Both the position numbers and the translations under genes were made by a program. Below the pieces are notes generated by a model. The model was not told the DNA's origin and searched no databases. It worked only from the letters and a program-made list of their open reading frames with translations. From an uncultured Bacillota bacterium (lineage in GTDB: Bacteria > Bacillota > Clostridia > Christensenellales > UBA1242), in assembly GCA_947053645.1 (NCBI GenBank), contig CAMRTM010000005.1, positions 1 to 55,422 on the forward strand: a stretch of 55,422 nucleotides of DNA. Reading direction: 5' to 3'. Each line of letters starts with the position of its first letter. Position 1 is the first letter of the stretch. Shown in pieces: positions 7,709-15,560 of the stretch.

Positions 7709-9130
7709 TTAACTTTCTTGCTCTGCTTCAGATGTTGTAACTTTTTCTACTACGACACGCACTCCAAATCCATCTACAGCATCATTGACTGCTTCGGTAA
7801 CCACCTCTTTAACATGAGGATTGGTTACTTCTTCTACCTCATCATAAACAATAGCCTTTCGCAACACTTGAGTAGCACCACCTACGGCGTTTTCACCTTC
7901 TTCATCCTCTACACGATTTTTAAATACCTGTAATACCGAAGAAAATTCTTGCATATCTCCTTCATCTACTGAGACATCCTTCTCTTTTGGTTTTTCGGCT
8001 GGTGATTTTTGGGTGCTATCTTGTTTATCTTCTTTGTGTTTTACAGTTGTGACAACGGAAGCGCCGTATTGACCGGTAAGAGGTTTAACCTTATCCTTTC
8101 CTTCATCTTTTCCCTTATCCTTTTTTGCCCCACCGGCTTTTTCCGCTCCGCTTGCCTTCTTTCCACCCTTAGATTCTTTCGCTCCACCCGCCTTCTTTGT
8201 CGCAGGTTTTGCTGGCGCACTGGCTTTTTCAGTTTTCGCTTCTTCTTTTTTATTGCTTTTGACTTCTACGCCAGACTTTAGCATTTCAGCCTTTTGCATG
8301 GAGTCTACAAATTCTCTCATTGGTTTATGTGCTTCTTCCTTGTCTATAGGAAGTGCTTCAAAACCACCCTTTTCTTCAATAATGCGATCTAACACCTTTT
8401 GCAACTGAATATTTATCTTCTCTTGCTTGTCAGCAGGTGTTTCACTCTTTACTTTTTCTGCCTGCTTTTTATATTCATTTGCCATTTCATGCCCTAGTTT
8501 CCCAGATTTAGAAAGCACTTTTAGGGTACGCATTATATAAATTTGCGCACCGAGGTCTGTCACTTGGTCAAAAATAATCTCTTGGTCTATCATCGCTTGT
8601 AGTTTTGTGGCCAAGTTGGGAATAAGCAAATCATCATGCTTTTGAATGGAATCTACCAAATTAAAAGTCGTGTAGATATTTTCTTTAAGCCTATCATTAT
8701 ATGGAAAAACCGCCTTTGCAACAAAGGTGCGAAGGGACTGAATTGGCTCATAGCCTGAAACAGTTTCATTTAAATACAAACTCGCTTCCACATAATCATT
8801 ATTCTTGTAATCAACAACCACAGAAAAGTTAAAGGTTTTTCCCATGAAAATACTGAGTGCAAAATATATATCTAAGGTGCTGTCCGCCACCTCTTTTTTA
8901 ATTTTCACTAAATCGCGTTTTATTTCGTCTTCAAATGTATAGTTGCCTTCATCGGTAACAAATCCTACGAGTCTATTTTTTATTAAGACTTGATTTAGTT
9001 GAACTTTATAATAATCAATTTCATCTTTATTTGTAAGGATTCTATCCTTTCCCCACACCTTGCAAGATATTTCCTCTTTAGGCTGAGTTTCTTCTACAAC
9101 AAGATGATTTTTCTTTGATCCTCGTGACAT
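7709..9130 (-). CDS. Unknown protein with a histone-H1-like Lys/Ala/Gly region
   Basis: No family recognised. I chose the ATG at 9130 (AAGAGGAAACCT upstream) over the tracked 9157, which lacks a ribosome binding site; the product is then 473 residues. Residues ~1-270 look like a folded, mixed alpha/beta domain (LTNKDEIDYYKVQLNQVLIKNRLVG and following). Residues ~290-350 are low-complexity and strongly basic (KPATKKAGGAKESKGGKKAS), similar in composition to histone-H1-like tails of bacterial nucleoid proteins. The rest is acidic with a conserved-looking segment near EFSSVLQVFKNRVEDEE. There is no signal peptide. A role in binding nucleic acid or an acidic polymer is only inference from composition. 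Confidence 0.72.
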   Translation of the reverse strand: MSRGSKKNHLVVEETQPKEEISCKVWGKDRILTNKDEIDYYKVQLNQVLIKNRLVGFVTDEGNYTFEDEIKRDLVKIKKEVADSTLDIYFALSIFMGKTFNFSVVVDYKNNDYVEASLYLNETVSGYEPIQSLRTFVAKAVFPYNDRLKENIYTTFNLVDSIQKHDDLLIPNLATKLQAMIDQEIIFDQVTDLGAQIYIMRTLKVLSKSGKLGHEMANEYKKQAEKVKSETPADKQEKINIQLQKVLDRIIEEKGGFEALPIDKEEAHKPMREFVDSMQKAEMLKSGVEVKSNKKEEAKTEKASAPAKPATKKAGGAKESKGGKKASGAEKAGGAKKDKGKDEGKDKVKPLTGQYGASVVTTVKHKEDKQDSTQKSPAEKPKEKDVSVDEGDMQEFSSVLQVFKNRVEDEEGENAVGGATQVLRKAIVYDEVEEVTNPHVKEVVTEAVNDAVDGFGVRVVVEKVTTSEAEQES

Positions 9131-9191
9131 AGGTTTCCTCTTGTGTATAGTATACATAATTTAAAAATACAAATCAAGTTATTTAAAGGTT

Positions 9192-9500
9192 TTATTTTTG
9201 AAGATAACTTACACAGTATGGCTTTTCGGCGATAGAATTCACGGTGATACCATTTGACACGCACTTGCCATCCTTATTAAACAGGCAATCTGCATGACAA
9301 AGTATTTCCAAAGTTTTACTATCCCTTTGAGGTGCATACTCTGGAGTTTTTTCAAATAAATGTTTTGTGGTATCTACTTCCGCCTTGTCACCTTTTTCAT
9401 AGGTACGACAGGTGACTTTATTTGTCACTTTAATTCCTTTTGCCCTGCATGTATACCTATCATTATACCTACATAATGTTTTTCTGCATCTTATATCCAT
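9192..9500 (-). CDS. Cys-rich protein with two DUF1540-like motifs
   Basis: I start this at the ATG at 9500, with AGAGGTAATT as ribosome binding site; the tracked 9527 start has none. The 102-residue product holds two repeats of a DUF1540-type pattern. The first is RCRKTLCRYNDRYTCRAKGIKVTNKVTCRTY and the second LCHADCLFNKDGKCVSNGITVNSIAEKPYC. Each has four cysteines spaced C-x4-C, then C, then C. DUF1540 proteins are small Firmicutes proteins, often repeated in tandem, presumed to bind metal; their function is not established. It is transcribed divergently from rplI, with only 77 nt between the two starts. Confidence 0.75.
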   Translation of the reverse strand: MDIRCRKTLCRYNDRYTCRAKGIKVTNKVTCRTYEKGDKAEVDTTKHLFEKTPEYAPQRDSKTLEILCHADCLFNKDGKCVSNGITVNSIAEKPYCVSYLQK

Positions 9501-9577
9501 AATTACCTCTAAAAGTATTATTGACATTCGTTTGACTTTTTAACCATTTATAAAGTAAACTTGTATAGAGGTGGAAA

Positions 9578-10021
9578 ATGAAAGTAGTTTTACTAAAAGA
9601 TGTGAAAGGAACAGGAAAAAAGGGAGATATCAAGGAGGTAAGTGACGGCTTTGCAAGAAACTTTCTTTTAAGACAGGGAATGGCAAAAGAGGCAAACAAA
9701 TCAGCCATTGCTGAAAATGAATTTAAGAAAAATGCAAACGCCTATCATAAAGAAGTAGAGCGTCAAGAAGCACTTGCTCTTGCCAAAAAAATTGAAGGAC
9801 AGGTTATAAATCTTGAAATCAAATGTGGTGATAATGGAAAGACATTTGGTTCAATTACCGCAAAGGAAATTGCTGAAGCACTTTCTGCACAGGGCTTTAA
9901 TCTTGATAAACGCAAAATTGAATTAAAGGAGCCACTTAAAACTATAGGCTCTTACACTATAGTTGCTCGTGTTTACCCCGAGATTTCTGCTAAATTTACA
10001 TTAAATATTATCTCAAAATAA
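9578..10021 (+). CDS. rplI: 50S ribosomal protein L9
   Basis: Large-subunit protein L9 (bL9), 147 residues, the normal length. The N-terminal domain ([36 protein letters not shown]) is textbook, followed by the long connecting helix and the C-terminal domain with [24 protein letters not shown] precedes the ATG. In many Firmicutes rplI sits beside dnaB or rpsR; here it is a single gene flanked by divergent and convergent neighbours and ends in a strong terminator. Confidence 0.97.
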   Translation: MKVVLLKDVKGTGKKGDIKEVSDGFARNFLLRQGMAKEANKSAIAENEFKKNANAYHKEVERQEALALAKKIEGQVINLEIKCGDNGKTFGSITAKEIAEALSAQGFNLDKRKIELKEPLKTIGSYTIVARVYPEISAKFTLNIISK

Positions 10022-10048
10022 AAAGACGATTCTCTCGTCTTTTTTTAT
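10020..10048. terminator. Bidirectional intrinsic terminator of rplI and prfA
   Basis: AAAAAGACGA-TTCTC-TCGTCTTTTTTT between convergent genes. Confidence 0.87.
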
Positions 10049-11130
10049 GCGTTGGCTAGTTTTTCTGCCCTATCTTTTACGATTAGTGCTTCTATAAACT
10101 GGTCAATATCGCCGTTAAGCACCCCGTCTATATTATAAGATGTCACATTTACGCGGTGGTCGGTAACACGCCCTTGTGGGTAATTATATGTACGCACGCG
10201 TTCACTTCGATCGCCAGTACCGACCTGACTTTTTCTATTCTCTTTATATTCATTGTCGCGCTGGGTTTTATATAGGTCATATAGTTTTGACCTTAAAATA
10301 GACATTGCTCTTTCCTTATTCTTTATCTGACTTCGCTCATCCTGACAATTTACTACGATTCCTGTTGGAAGATGTGTAATTCTTATCGCGGACTCTGTTT
10401 TATTAATATGCTGTCCACCTGCACCAGAAGCACGATAGGTGTCAATCTGTAAATCTTTATCATCAATATCAACATCTACATCTTCAATTTCAGGTAAGAC
10501 TGCTACCGTGGTGGTAGAGGTATGTATTCTGCCCTGCGATTCAGTTTCTGGCACCCGTTGCACTCTATGTACACCACTTTCAAACTTAAGTCTTGAATAT
10601 GCCCCCTTACCTTTTACCATAAAGGTAACTTCCTTGATACCACCAAGTTCAGTTTCATTCAAATCCATTATTTCCGTCTTCCAGCGTTTGCTTTCAGCAT
10701 AATATTGATACATTCTCATAAGCACGCTTGCAAACAAAGCGGACTCCTCTCCGCCCGCCGCCGACCTAATTTCAATAATAACATTGTTGTCATCATTTTC
10801 GTCTTTAGGAAGAAGGAGAATTTTTACTTCCTCCGCTTTTTCTTCTATTTTTTCTCTTAAAGAGCCAATTTCTTCATAAAACATATCGCGTAGTTCAGGA
10901 CTTGTTTCATTGTCATAATCCTTTTGGCAGGCTTCATGATCGAGAACCAATTTTTCAAGTTCATCATGCGCTGAGGCGATATCTTCCAGCATAGACCTCT
11001 CTTTGACAAGTTTCTTCCATTCCTTATTATCTGCAATCACTTCAGGTTTAGATATTTCTTCTGTCAAAAAGACAAACCTATCTTTTGCCTTTTGTGTTTT
11101 TATTAATAAATCATTAGCCAATCTTTCCAT
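10045..11130 (-). CDS. prfA: Peptide chain release factor 1
   Basis: Class I release factor for UAA and UAG. At 361 residues it has standard RF1 length. The peptidyl-tRNA hydrolysis motif GGQ is present in ASGAGGQHINKTESAIRITH. The codon-recognition tripeptide, usually PxT in RF1 (PAT or PVT), reads PET within HRVQRVPETESQGRIHTST; it is clearly not the SPF of RF2. The glutamine of GGQ is the substrate of PrmC, encoded directly upstream and overlapping by 17 nt, so the enzyme and its target are translationally linked. Confidence 0.97.
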   Translation of the reverse strand: MERLANDLLIKTQKAKDRFVFLTEEISKPEVIADNKEWKKLVKERSMLEDIASAHDELEKLVLDHEACQKDYDNETSPELRDMFYEEIGSLREKIEEKAEEVKILLLPKDENDDNNVIIEIRSAAGGEESALFASVLMRMYQYYAESKRWKTEIMDLNETELGGIKEVTFMVKGKGAYSRLKFESGVHRVQRVPETESQGRIHTSTTTVAVLPEIEDVDVDIDDKDLQIDTYRASGAGGQHINKTESAIRITHLPTGIVVNCQDERSQIKNKERAMSILRSKLYDLYKTQRDNEYKENRKSQVGTGDRSERVRTYNYPQGRVTDHRVNVTSYNIDGVLNGDIDQFIEALIVKDRAEKLANA

Positions 11131-12817
11131 AAACTATCCTTTCTATTCCATTATAATCTTTAATTACTTTTGTGTCAATAAATCCGCTCTCCTTCATAAG
11201 TTTGCGCACTCTTTCCGCCTGACCTTTACCTACTTCAAAATACAAATAACCATTTTTATTTATTCTTGTCACGCTTGCCAAAATAATCTTCCTATAAAAG
11301 TCAAGTCCGTCATCCCCACCATCAAGTGCAAGGCGAGGGTCAAATTTCCTCACTTCTACTGAAAGTTTTTCAATATCTTTTGAAGGTATATATGGCGGAT
11401 TTGAAACAATTATATCAAACTTTCGATTTCGCTTTAACTTTTCAAAAAGGTTTGATTCAATTAGTTCCACCCTTACCTCTTGTTTCTTAACATTACTCTC
11501 CGCCACTTGCAATGCAGATTTTGACACATCAATCGCACAAATCTTTCCATCAATGTTTTTTGCAAGTGCGATCGCTATCGCACCGCTGCCAGTACAAAGG
11601 TCGCATATCTCTGGCTTTTTAAAATTCTTTGCCTGCTTAATCACTTCATCGACGAGTATCTCTGTTTCCATACGCGGTGAAAGCACCTTTTTATTGATAT
11701 CAATCTTTATTCCATAAAAATCTACATAGCCAAAAATACTTGAAAGCGGTTCGCCCTTTGCACGCCTTTCCGTTGCACGCATTATTTCGCGATACTGCTT
11801 TTGACTTACCGAGCGGACAAGTTTAATTTCTGCCCTATTCATGTTAAGTACAGTGGCAATTATCCATTCCACATCACTTTTTTCATATCTATCTGCATAA
11901 ACAAGTTTTGTTTGCATTTCAGCAAGCAGTGCCGACATTGGCAAATTATCATCTTTCACTTCTTCCAACCCTTTAAATGAAGTATTTTCTATAAGTGTGG
12001 TGCGTACTATCTCTTCTTGCGAAATGCTTGGTCTTACACTTACCAAAAACGAAGTAAAAAGCACAAAATCCTTAAGCCACTTTTGTTTCGTGACAGAAAT
12101 CGCCCACAAAATTTCATAACTTATTGAAATACATCCTAGAAGTATCAAAAAGTTATAGATGGCGTTCATATAAAAATTCACACTTATATTACTTAAGTGT
12201 ATCACAAAAGTAGACAGCAATAAAGAAAAAATAAGGAAATTTAAATAATTTAACGCATAATGTGGACTAAATTTTGAAATTTGTGTGGATTTTTCGCCAC
12301 TATTTACTATTTGATTACATCCGCCGTTAAATTTATATAGCCCTTGCATAAAAGGTAGAAAACGCAGAAATAGAAAAATTATAAAGATAAAAGCTATTTT
12401 TATCAATGCTATAATAAGCCCCTGCACAACACCATTATCTTCAAAAATTAAATTTGAAAGATAGGAAGGAAGGAGGTCAAAGCCCAAAAAGCCAATTATA
12501 AGCCCCAACAGGCTTGCAGTTATTAACTGTACATATCTTGTTGCAATATTAAGTTTTTCTGCCACCTTATTAAGTAGTTTTTCTTCTCCAAGATCAGTAT
12601 GCAATTTATCTGTCAATACAAAAGCATTGATTTGCGCAACCATTCCACAAAAAAAGTATTGGAGTCCACGGAGGAGAAATATATTCCAAAAGATTATCTT
12701 GTTTTTAGTTTTCTCTATCCCCACCCTTTTCCTGCCATTATTATCTATTATAGCAGTGGTAATCTGCCCATCATTATAGACACTGGCACCACTAGAACTA
12801 GGGAAATAATATTTCAT
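11114..12817 (-). CDS. prmC: DUF1385 membrane domain fused to RF glutamine methyltransferase PrmC
   Basis: One 567-residue frame carries two proteins that are usually separate neighbours. Residues ~1-270 are a DUF1385 (YqhQ-like) domain: GGQITTAIIDNNGRKRVGIEK-like start with several membrane segments and a conserved RPSISQEEIVRTTLIEN end. Residues ~275-567 are PrmC/HemK, with the N-terminal helical domain, the SAM loop CDLCTGSGAIAIALA and the catalytic NPPYIP near residue 472. PrmC methylates the GGQ glutamine of release factors; the gene overlaps prfA. I place the start at the ATG at 12817, because the tracked GTG at 12844 lies in the rpmE terminator. No ribosome binding site is evident. The frame is open across the junction, so this looks like a true fusion. 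Confidence 0.9.
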   Translation of the reverse strand: MKYYFPSSSGASVYNDGQITTAIIDNNGRKRVGIEKTKNKIIFWNIFLLRGLQYFFCGMVAQINAFVLTDKLHTDLGEEKLLNKVAEKLNIATRYVQLITASLLGLIIGFLGFDLLPSYLSNLIFEDNGVVQGLIIALIKIAFIFIIFLFLRFLPFMQGLYKFNGGCNQIVNSGEKSTQISKFSPHYALNYLNFLIFSLLLSTFVIHLSNISVNFYMNAIYNFLILLGCISISYEILWAISVTKQKWLKDFVLFTSFLVSVRPSISQEEIVRTTLIENTSFKGLEEVKDDNLPMSALLAEMQTKLVYADRYEKSDVEWIIATVLNMNRAEIKLVRSVSQKQYREIMRATERRAKGEPLSSIFGYVDFYGIKIDINKKVLSPRMETEILVDEVIKQAKNFKKPEICDLCTGSGAIAIALAKNIDGKICAIDVSKSALQVAESNVKKQEVRVELIESNLFEKLKRNRKFDIIVSNPPYIPSKDIEKLSVEVRKFDPRLALDGGDDGLDFYRKIILASVTRINKNGYLYFEVGKGQAERVRKLMKESGFIDTKVIKDYNGIERIVYGKIG

Positions 12818-12833
12818 GCTTAGATTATTGCCA

Positions 12834-12866
12834 CAAAAAAACACGGATATTCCGTGCTTTTTTATT
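12834..12866 (-). terminator. Intrinsic terminator of the rpsF-ssb-rpsR-rpmE operon
   Basis: On the minus strand AAAAAAGCACGGA-ATA-TCCGTGTTTTTTT, directly after rpmE. Confidence 0.87.
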
Positions 12867-12869
12867 ACA

Positions 12870-13076
12870 TTAATTTAAACCATATTTGTTTTTGAATTTC
12901 TCAACATTACCGCTTGCGTCTACAACCTTCTTCTTTCCTGTAAAGAATGGGTGGCATTTGTTGCAAATATCAATGCTCATTGTGTCACCTTTAGCGTTTG
13001 TTCTTGTCTTAAAGGTGTTGCCACAGGCACATGTTACGGTAACTTCATGATAATCTGGATGTATTTCCTTTTTCAT
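12870..13076 (-). CDS. rpmE: 50S ribosomal protein L31 (zinc-type)
   Basis: L31 (bL31), 68 residues, beginning [22 protein letters not shown]. The cysteines of CAC and CNKC, in [18 protein letters not shown], give the zinc-binding form. A zinc-free paralogue is commonly used in zinc starvation, but none is seen here. It is last in an operon after rpsF, ssb and rpsR (21 nt from rpsR) and precedes the DUF1385-PrmC/prfA pair, the usual clostridial neighbourhood. A strong terminator follows. Confidence 0.97.
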   Translation of the reverse strand: MKKEIHPDYHEVTVTCACGNTFKTRTNAKGDTMSIDICNKCHPFFTGKKKVVDASGNVEKFKNKYGLN

Positions 13077-13097
13077 AATCTTTACCCCTTTTAATTA

Positions 13098-13358
13098 TTA
13101 ATCTCCTACATATGGAAGAAGTGCAACATTTCTTGCTCTCTTAATCGCAGTAGTAAGTTGTCTTTGATGATTTGCACAAACTCCTGTTTGGCGTCTAGGC
13201 AAAATTTTGCCTTTTTCTGTGATGTATTTTTTGATTTTTGCTACATCTTTATAGTCGATATCTTTTTCACCAGCTACGCAGAAAGCACATACTTTCTTCT
13301 TTGCAGGCTTACGGAATTTCTTAACTGGCTTTTCCTCAGTTTTAACTACTTCGCTCAT
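13098..13358 (-). CDS. rpsR: 30S ribosomal protein S18
   Basis: S18 (bS18), 86 residues; it forms a dimer with S6 on the small subunit platform. The core [45 protein letters not shown] is typical, and its cysteines suggest the zinc-binding variety. A Lys-rich N-terminus ([22 protein letters not shown]) precedes it. It lies 15 nt after ssb with AAAAGGAGAGAAAA upstream, in the conserved rpsF-ssb-rpsR order. Confidence 0.97.
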   Translation of the reverse strand: MSEVVKTEEKPVKKFRKPAKKKVCAFCVAGEKDIDYKDVAKIKKYITEKGKILPRRQTGVCANHQRQLTTAIKRARNVALLPYVGD

Positions 13359-13373
13359 TTTTCTCTCCTTTTA

Positions 13374-13790
13374 TTAGAATGGTAAACTATCGTCATCAAT
13401 AGGTTCAAGTTCTGCTGTTTTTGGTGCAGATTCTTGCTTTGGTGCTAAAGTCGACTCTGAATTACTATCGCTGTTTCTTCCGCTTAAGAATTCTACCGTG
13501 TCTGCAATTACATCAGTAGTATATCTCTTAGTTCCATCACTTGCCTCATAAGAAGAATTTTGAAGTCTTCCTACAACCGCACATTTAGAACCCTTCTTTA
13601 AAAATCTATGACAGTTTTCGCCAAGTGCTCTCCATACCACGATATTGAAGAAATCTGCATCACGCTCTCCCTCGTTGTTTTGGAAGGTGCGTTGTACTGC
13701 GATTGAAAATCTGCATACACTTACTCCACTATTTGTTGTTGATAGTTCTGGATCTCTTGTCAAGTTTCCAATTAAAATTACTTTATTCAT
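13374..13790 (-). CDS. ssb: Single-stranded DNA-binding protein
   Basis: SSB protects single-stranded DNA at forks and recruits partners. It has the OB-fold start MNKVILIGNLTRDPELSTTNSG and FFNIVVWRALGENCHRFLKKGSK. A disordered linker leads to the acidic C-terminal tip DDDSLPF, the partner-binding tail. At 138 residues it is slightly short because of a compact linker. It lies between rpsF (11 nt upstream) and rpsR (15 nt downstream). Confidence 0.97.
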   Translation of the reverse strand: MNKVILIGNLTRDPELSTTNSGVSVCRFSIAVQRTFQNNEGERDADFFNIVVWRALGENCHRFLKKGSKCAVVGRLQNSSYEASDGTKRYTTDVIADTVEFLSGRNSDSNSESTLAPKQESAPKTAELEPIDDDSLPF

Positions 13791-13801
13791 ATCTTTTCTC
13801 C

Positions 13802-14083
13802 TTACTTTCTTACAAACATTTGTCTAATGATACCTTCAGTAATGTTCATAAGTTTTGCCATCGCATCTACTTCTTCTGCTGAGAATGTTAAGTTCATAAG
13901 AACATAATATCCTTCATTTTTGAAGTTGATTGGATAAGCAAGTTTTTTCATTCCCCATTTATCAATTCCGTCTACGACTCCGCCTTTAGACTCTACATAT
14001 GAAGAAAACTTTTTGATAAGTTCTTCACGCTTGTCTTCAGCAACATCGCTGGAAATGATATAAAGAAGTTCATACTTATTCAT
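13802..14083 (-). CDS. rpsF: 30S ribosomal protein S6
   Basis: S6 (bS6), 93 residues from the ATG at 14083, preceded by AAAGGAGGTAAAAGAT. The tracked start at 14149 would extend into the structured leader. The fold signature MNKYELLYIISSDVAEDKREELIKKF and the WGMKKLAYPINFKNEGYYVLMNLTF core are both visible. It is first in the rpsF-ssb-rpsR-rpmE operon. A consensus promoter and a ~70-nt structured leader precede it; in other bacteria the S6:S18 complex represses its own message through such a leader. Confidence 0.97.
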   Translation of the reverse strand: MNKYELLYIISSDVAEDKREELIKKFSSYVESKGGVVDGIDKWGMKKLAYPINFKNEGYYVLMNLTFSAEEVDAMAKLMNITEGIIRQMFVRK

Positions 14084-14084
14084 A

Positions 14085-14153
14085 TCTTTTACCTCCTTTT
14101 GGACTAATTGGTCTTTCATTTCTCGTGAAAGACAAGGACAGTTTTCCACTGCT
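14085..14153 (-). promoter_or_regulatory. Structured rpsF leader (possible S6:S18 autoregulatory element)
   Basis: The minus-strand leader contains CAGT-GGAAA-ACTG and an 8-bp stem GTCTTTCA-CGAGAAA-TGAAAGAC. Flanking GGAC/GTCC-type complementarity suggests a longer interrupted helix. The position matches known S6:S18 leaders, but I could not identify the diagnostic CCG bulge, so this is tentative. Confidence 0.4.
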
Positions 14154-14160
14154 ATTTGAA

Positions 14161-14189
14161 ATTATATATTATAAATATCTCATTGTCAA
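14161..14189 (-). promoter_or_regulatory. Consensus sigma-A promoter of the rpsF operon
   Basis: TTGACA (14189-14184), exactly 17 nt, TATAAT (14166-14161). Both boxes match consensus perfectly. Confidence 0.88.
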
Positions 14190-14215
14190 GTAAAACTATC
14201 AATTTTAATTTTATC

Positions 14216-14244
14216 TTGACATGATTTCATAAATGTGCTAGAAT
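14216..14244 (+). promoter_or_regulatory. Sigma-A promoter of the small-gene cluster
   Basis: TTGACA (14216-14221), 17 nt, TAGAAT (14239-14244). It diverges from the rpsF promoter, with 26 nt between their -35 boxes. Confidence 0.85.
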
Positions 14245-14271
14245 GACAAGGCAATCAAAAAAGGAGCATAA

Positions 14272-14547
14272 ATGAAAGAACTTAAAGAAACATTTAGTTT
14301 TTTATGTAAAAAGTACATTGATTTATACAATAAAGTTGGAGATTTATCTGGAACTGCTAAGACCGAAGCGTCCAAACTACTTGAACATGTTTTAGACAGA
14401 TTACGCTCAGCAGACAAATTCATAGAAAACAGAAAAAGTTATAAGATTATAAAAATTATTTTGAAAGGTATCGAAAATGAACTTGAGCTGATTAGCACAA
14501 AAATTGAACAATTATCAAATATAAATGATTCACAAACAGAAGGTTAA
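14272..14547 (+). CDS. Unrecognised 91-aa helical protein
   Basis: No family recognised. A soluble protein predicted almost entirely helical, with amphipathic stretches (KELKETFSFLCKKYIDLYNKVGDL and GIENELELISTKIEQL). AAAAGGAG lies 7 nt before the ATG and a strong promoter precedes it. It is first of a compact cluster of four genes and ends 2 nt before the next start, so the two are probably translated together. Its layout resembles the next gene and the one at 15561: a helical hairpin, a less regular middle and a terminal helix. Weak paralogy is possible but not proved. Confidence 0.72.
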   Translation: MKELKETFSFLCKKYIDLYNKVGDLSGTAKTEASKLLEHVLDRLRSADKFIENRKSYKIIKIILKGIENELELISTKIEQLSNINDSQTEG

Positions 14548-14549
14548 AC

Positions 14550-14849
14550 ATGATTAAACGAGAATTATATGATAAATTACAATTTTTATTAAATCAATTT
14601 CGTCGCTTAGACTCGTATTTAAAGTTTTATGATATTTTTTATAGTATAGACATATCAAAAAAATTAAAAAATGTTCTAAGCCAAATTGTTATTTTAGACA
14701 CATTATATAAGTATACTGATAAGTTTGGCATAACCAGATTTGCTAGTGAACTTCATGAAATTGAATTATCTTTAAAATGGCTTTACCTATATTTTGACTT
14801 CGACTGGGAACCACAAAAATACAAAACTAAACAACAAGAAGAAAAATGA
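14550..14849 (+). CDS. Unrecognised 99-aa helical protein
   Basis: No family recognised. A helical protein rich in Leu, Tyr, Phe and Lys (LYDKLQFLLNQFRRLDSYLKFYDIF). It ends in an aromatic segment (LKWLYLYFDFDWEPQKYK) and a charged tail. It begins two bases after the stop of the previous gene and shares its probable promoter. No signal peptide or clear transmembrane helix is seen. A weak alignment to the preceding ORF can be drawn through the second helix (ELHEIELSLKWL against GIENELELISTKI), suggesting divergent duplicates. Confidence 0.7.
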   Translation: MIKRELYDKLQFLLNQFRRLDSYLKFYDIFYSIDISKKLKNVLSQIVILDTLYKYTDKFGITRFASELHEIELSLKWLYLYFDFDWEPQKYKTKQQEEK

Positions 14850-14907
14850 GTAGGCTTATATACGCGAAGACTCATATAATATATTAAATATTATTGAGGA
14901 GAATGCG

Positions 14908-15456
14908 ATGAGAATTTACACTTGGCAGTCCGCCCCAAATGCACAGGGCTGGAAGAGAGCGAGAACTTGTGACAGCACTTATGTTTTACATAATGTTAAA
15001 ACAGGAAAAATAATTGATAAAGGCTTTACTCATGTTGATTTGCCAAACGAGGCGGGCTGGGTTTTTGTAGAATTTGGCGATGAAAATGATAGGCAACTTT
15101 TTAATGTCACTACCGAAAGATTTTTGGAAACTGATAATTACAGCGTTCTATCAAAGCCTAATAGTACTGGCTGGATGACCGTAAGAAAAAATGGTGTATA
15201 CACCTTCTATAACATATATCAAAAAGCATTTTCTGACATCAAATGCAAATCTGCACAAGCTATGAGTAAAGAAAATTGGACTGTAATAGAACTTAACGAC
15301 GGCTTTACTTATGCAAATCCACAGTTAAATGTGGTTTTACAGACAAGGGTTGAAAGAGATTATTATCTTTCTTGGCAGGCCATCTACACAGAATATCCAG
15401 AATCTTCCAAATATTTCCCAACTGCAATCAAAAAGAATGATGATGAAAGCGAATAA
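14908..15456 (+). CDS. WG-like repeat protein (182 aa)
   Basis: The protein consists of about four imperfect repeats of 28-36 residues, each with an [NS]-x-x-[GN]-W motif followed by beta strands. They start at NAQGWKRAR, NEAGWVFVE, NSTGWMTVR and SKENWTVIE. This resembles WG-repeat proteins, beta-rich domains common in gut bacteria with presumed binding roles, though the WG order is reversed to GW. No signal peptide is present, so a cytoplasmic location is likely. TTGAGGAG precedes the ATG. The tail (KKNDDESE) matches that of the protein ending at 7680. A strong terminator follows. Confidence 0.72.
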   Translation: MRIYTWQSAPNAQGWKRARTCDSTYVLHNVKTGKIIDKGFTHVDLPNEAGWVFVEFGDENDRQLFNVTTERFLETDNYSVLSKPNSTGWMTVRKNGVYTFYNIYQKAFSDIKCKSAQAMSKENWTVIELNDGFTYANPQLNVVLQTRVERDYYLSWQAIYTEYPESSKYFPTAIKKNDDESE

Positions 15457-15490
15457 AAGTGCAAAAAATTGCACTTTTATTATTTTTTTT
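15454..15490 (+). terminator. Intrinsic terminator after the WG-like gene
   Basis: AAAAGTGCAA-AAAA-TTGCACTTTT followed by a long T tract. Confidence 0.87.
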
Positions 15491-15500
15491 CAAAAAAACC

Positions 15501-15527
15501 TTGACAAATCCCCCCCCCGAGTATAAT
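15501..15527 (+). promoter_or_regulatory. Promoter with a C9 tract between -35 and -10
   Basis: TTGACA (15501-15506) and TATAAT (15522-15527) are both perfect, but the spacer is only 15 nt and contains nine consecutive C (15510-15518). Gaining two C would give the optimal 17 nt. The arrangement TTGACAAAT-C9-G recurs at 46431. Slipped-strand changes in such tracts are the classical basis of phase-variable promoters. Confidence 0.7.
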
Positions 15528-15560
15528 GAAGGTATCTACATAAGAAAGGAGGAGGAAAAG

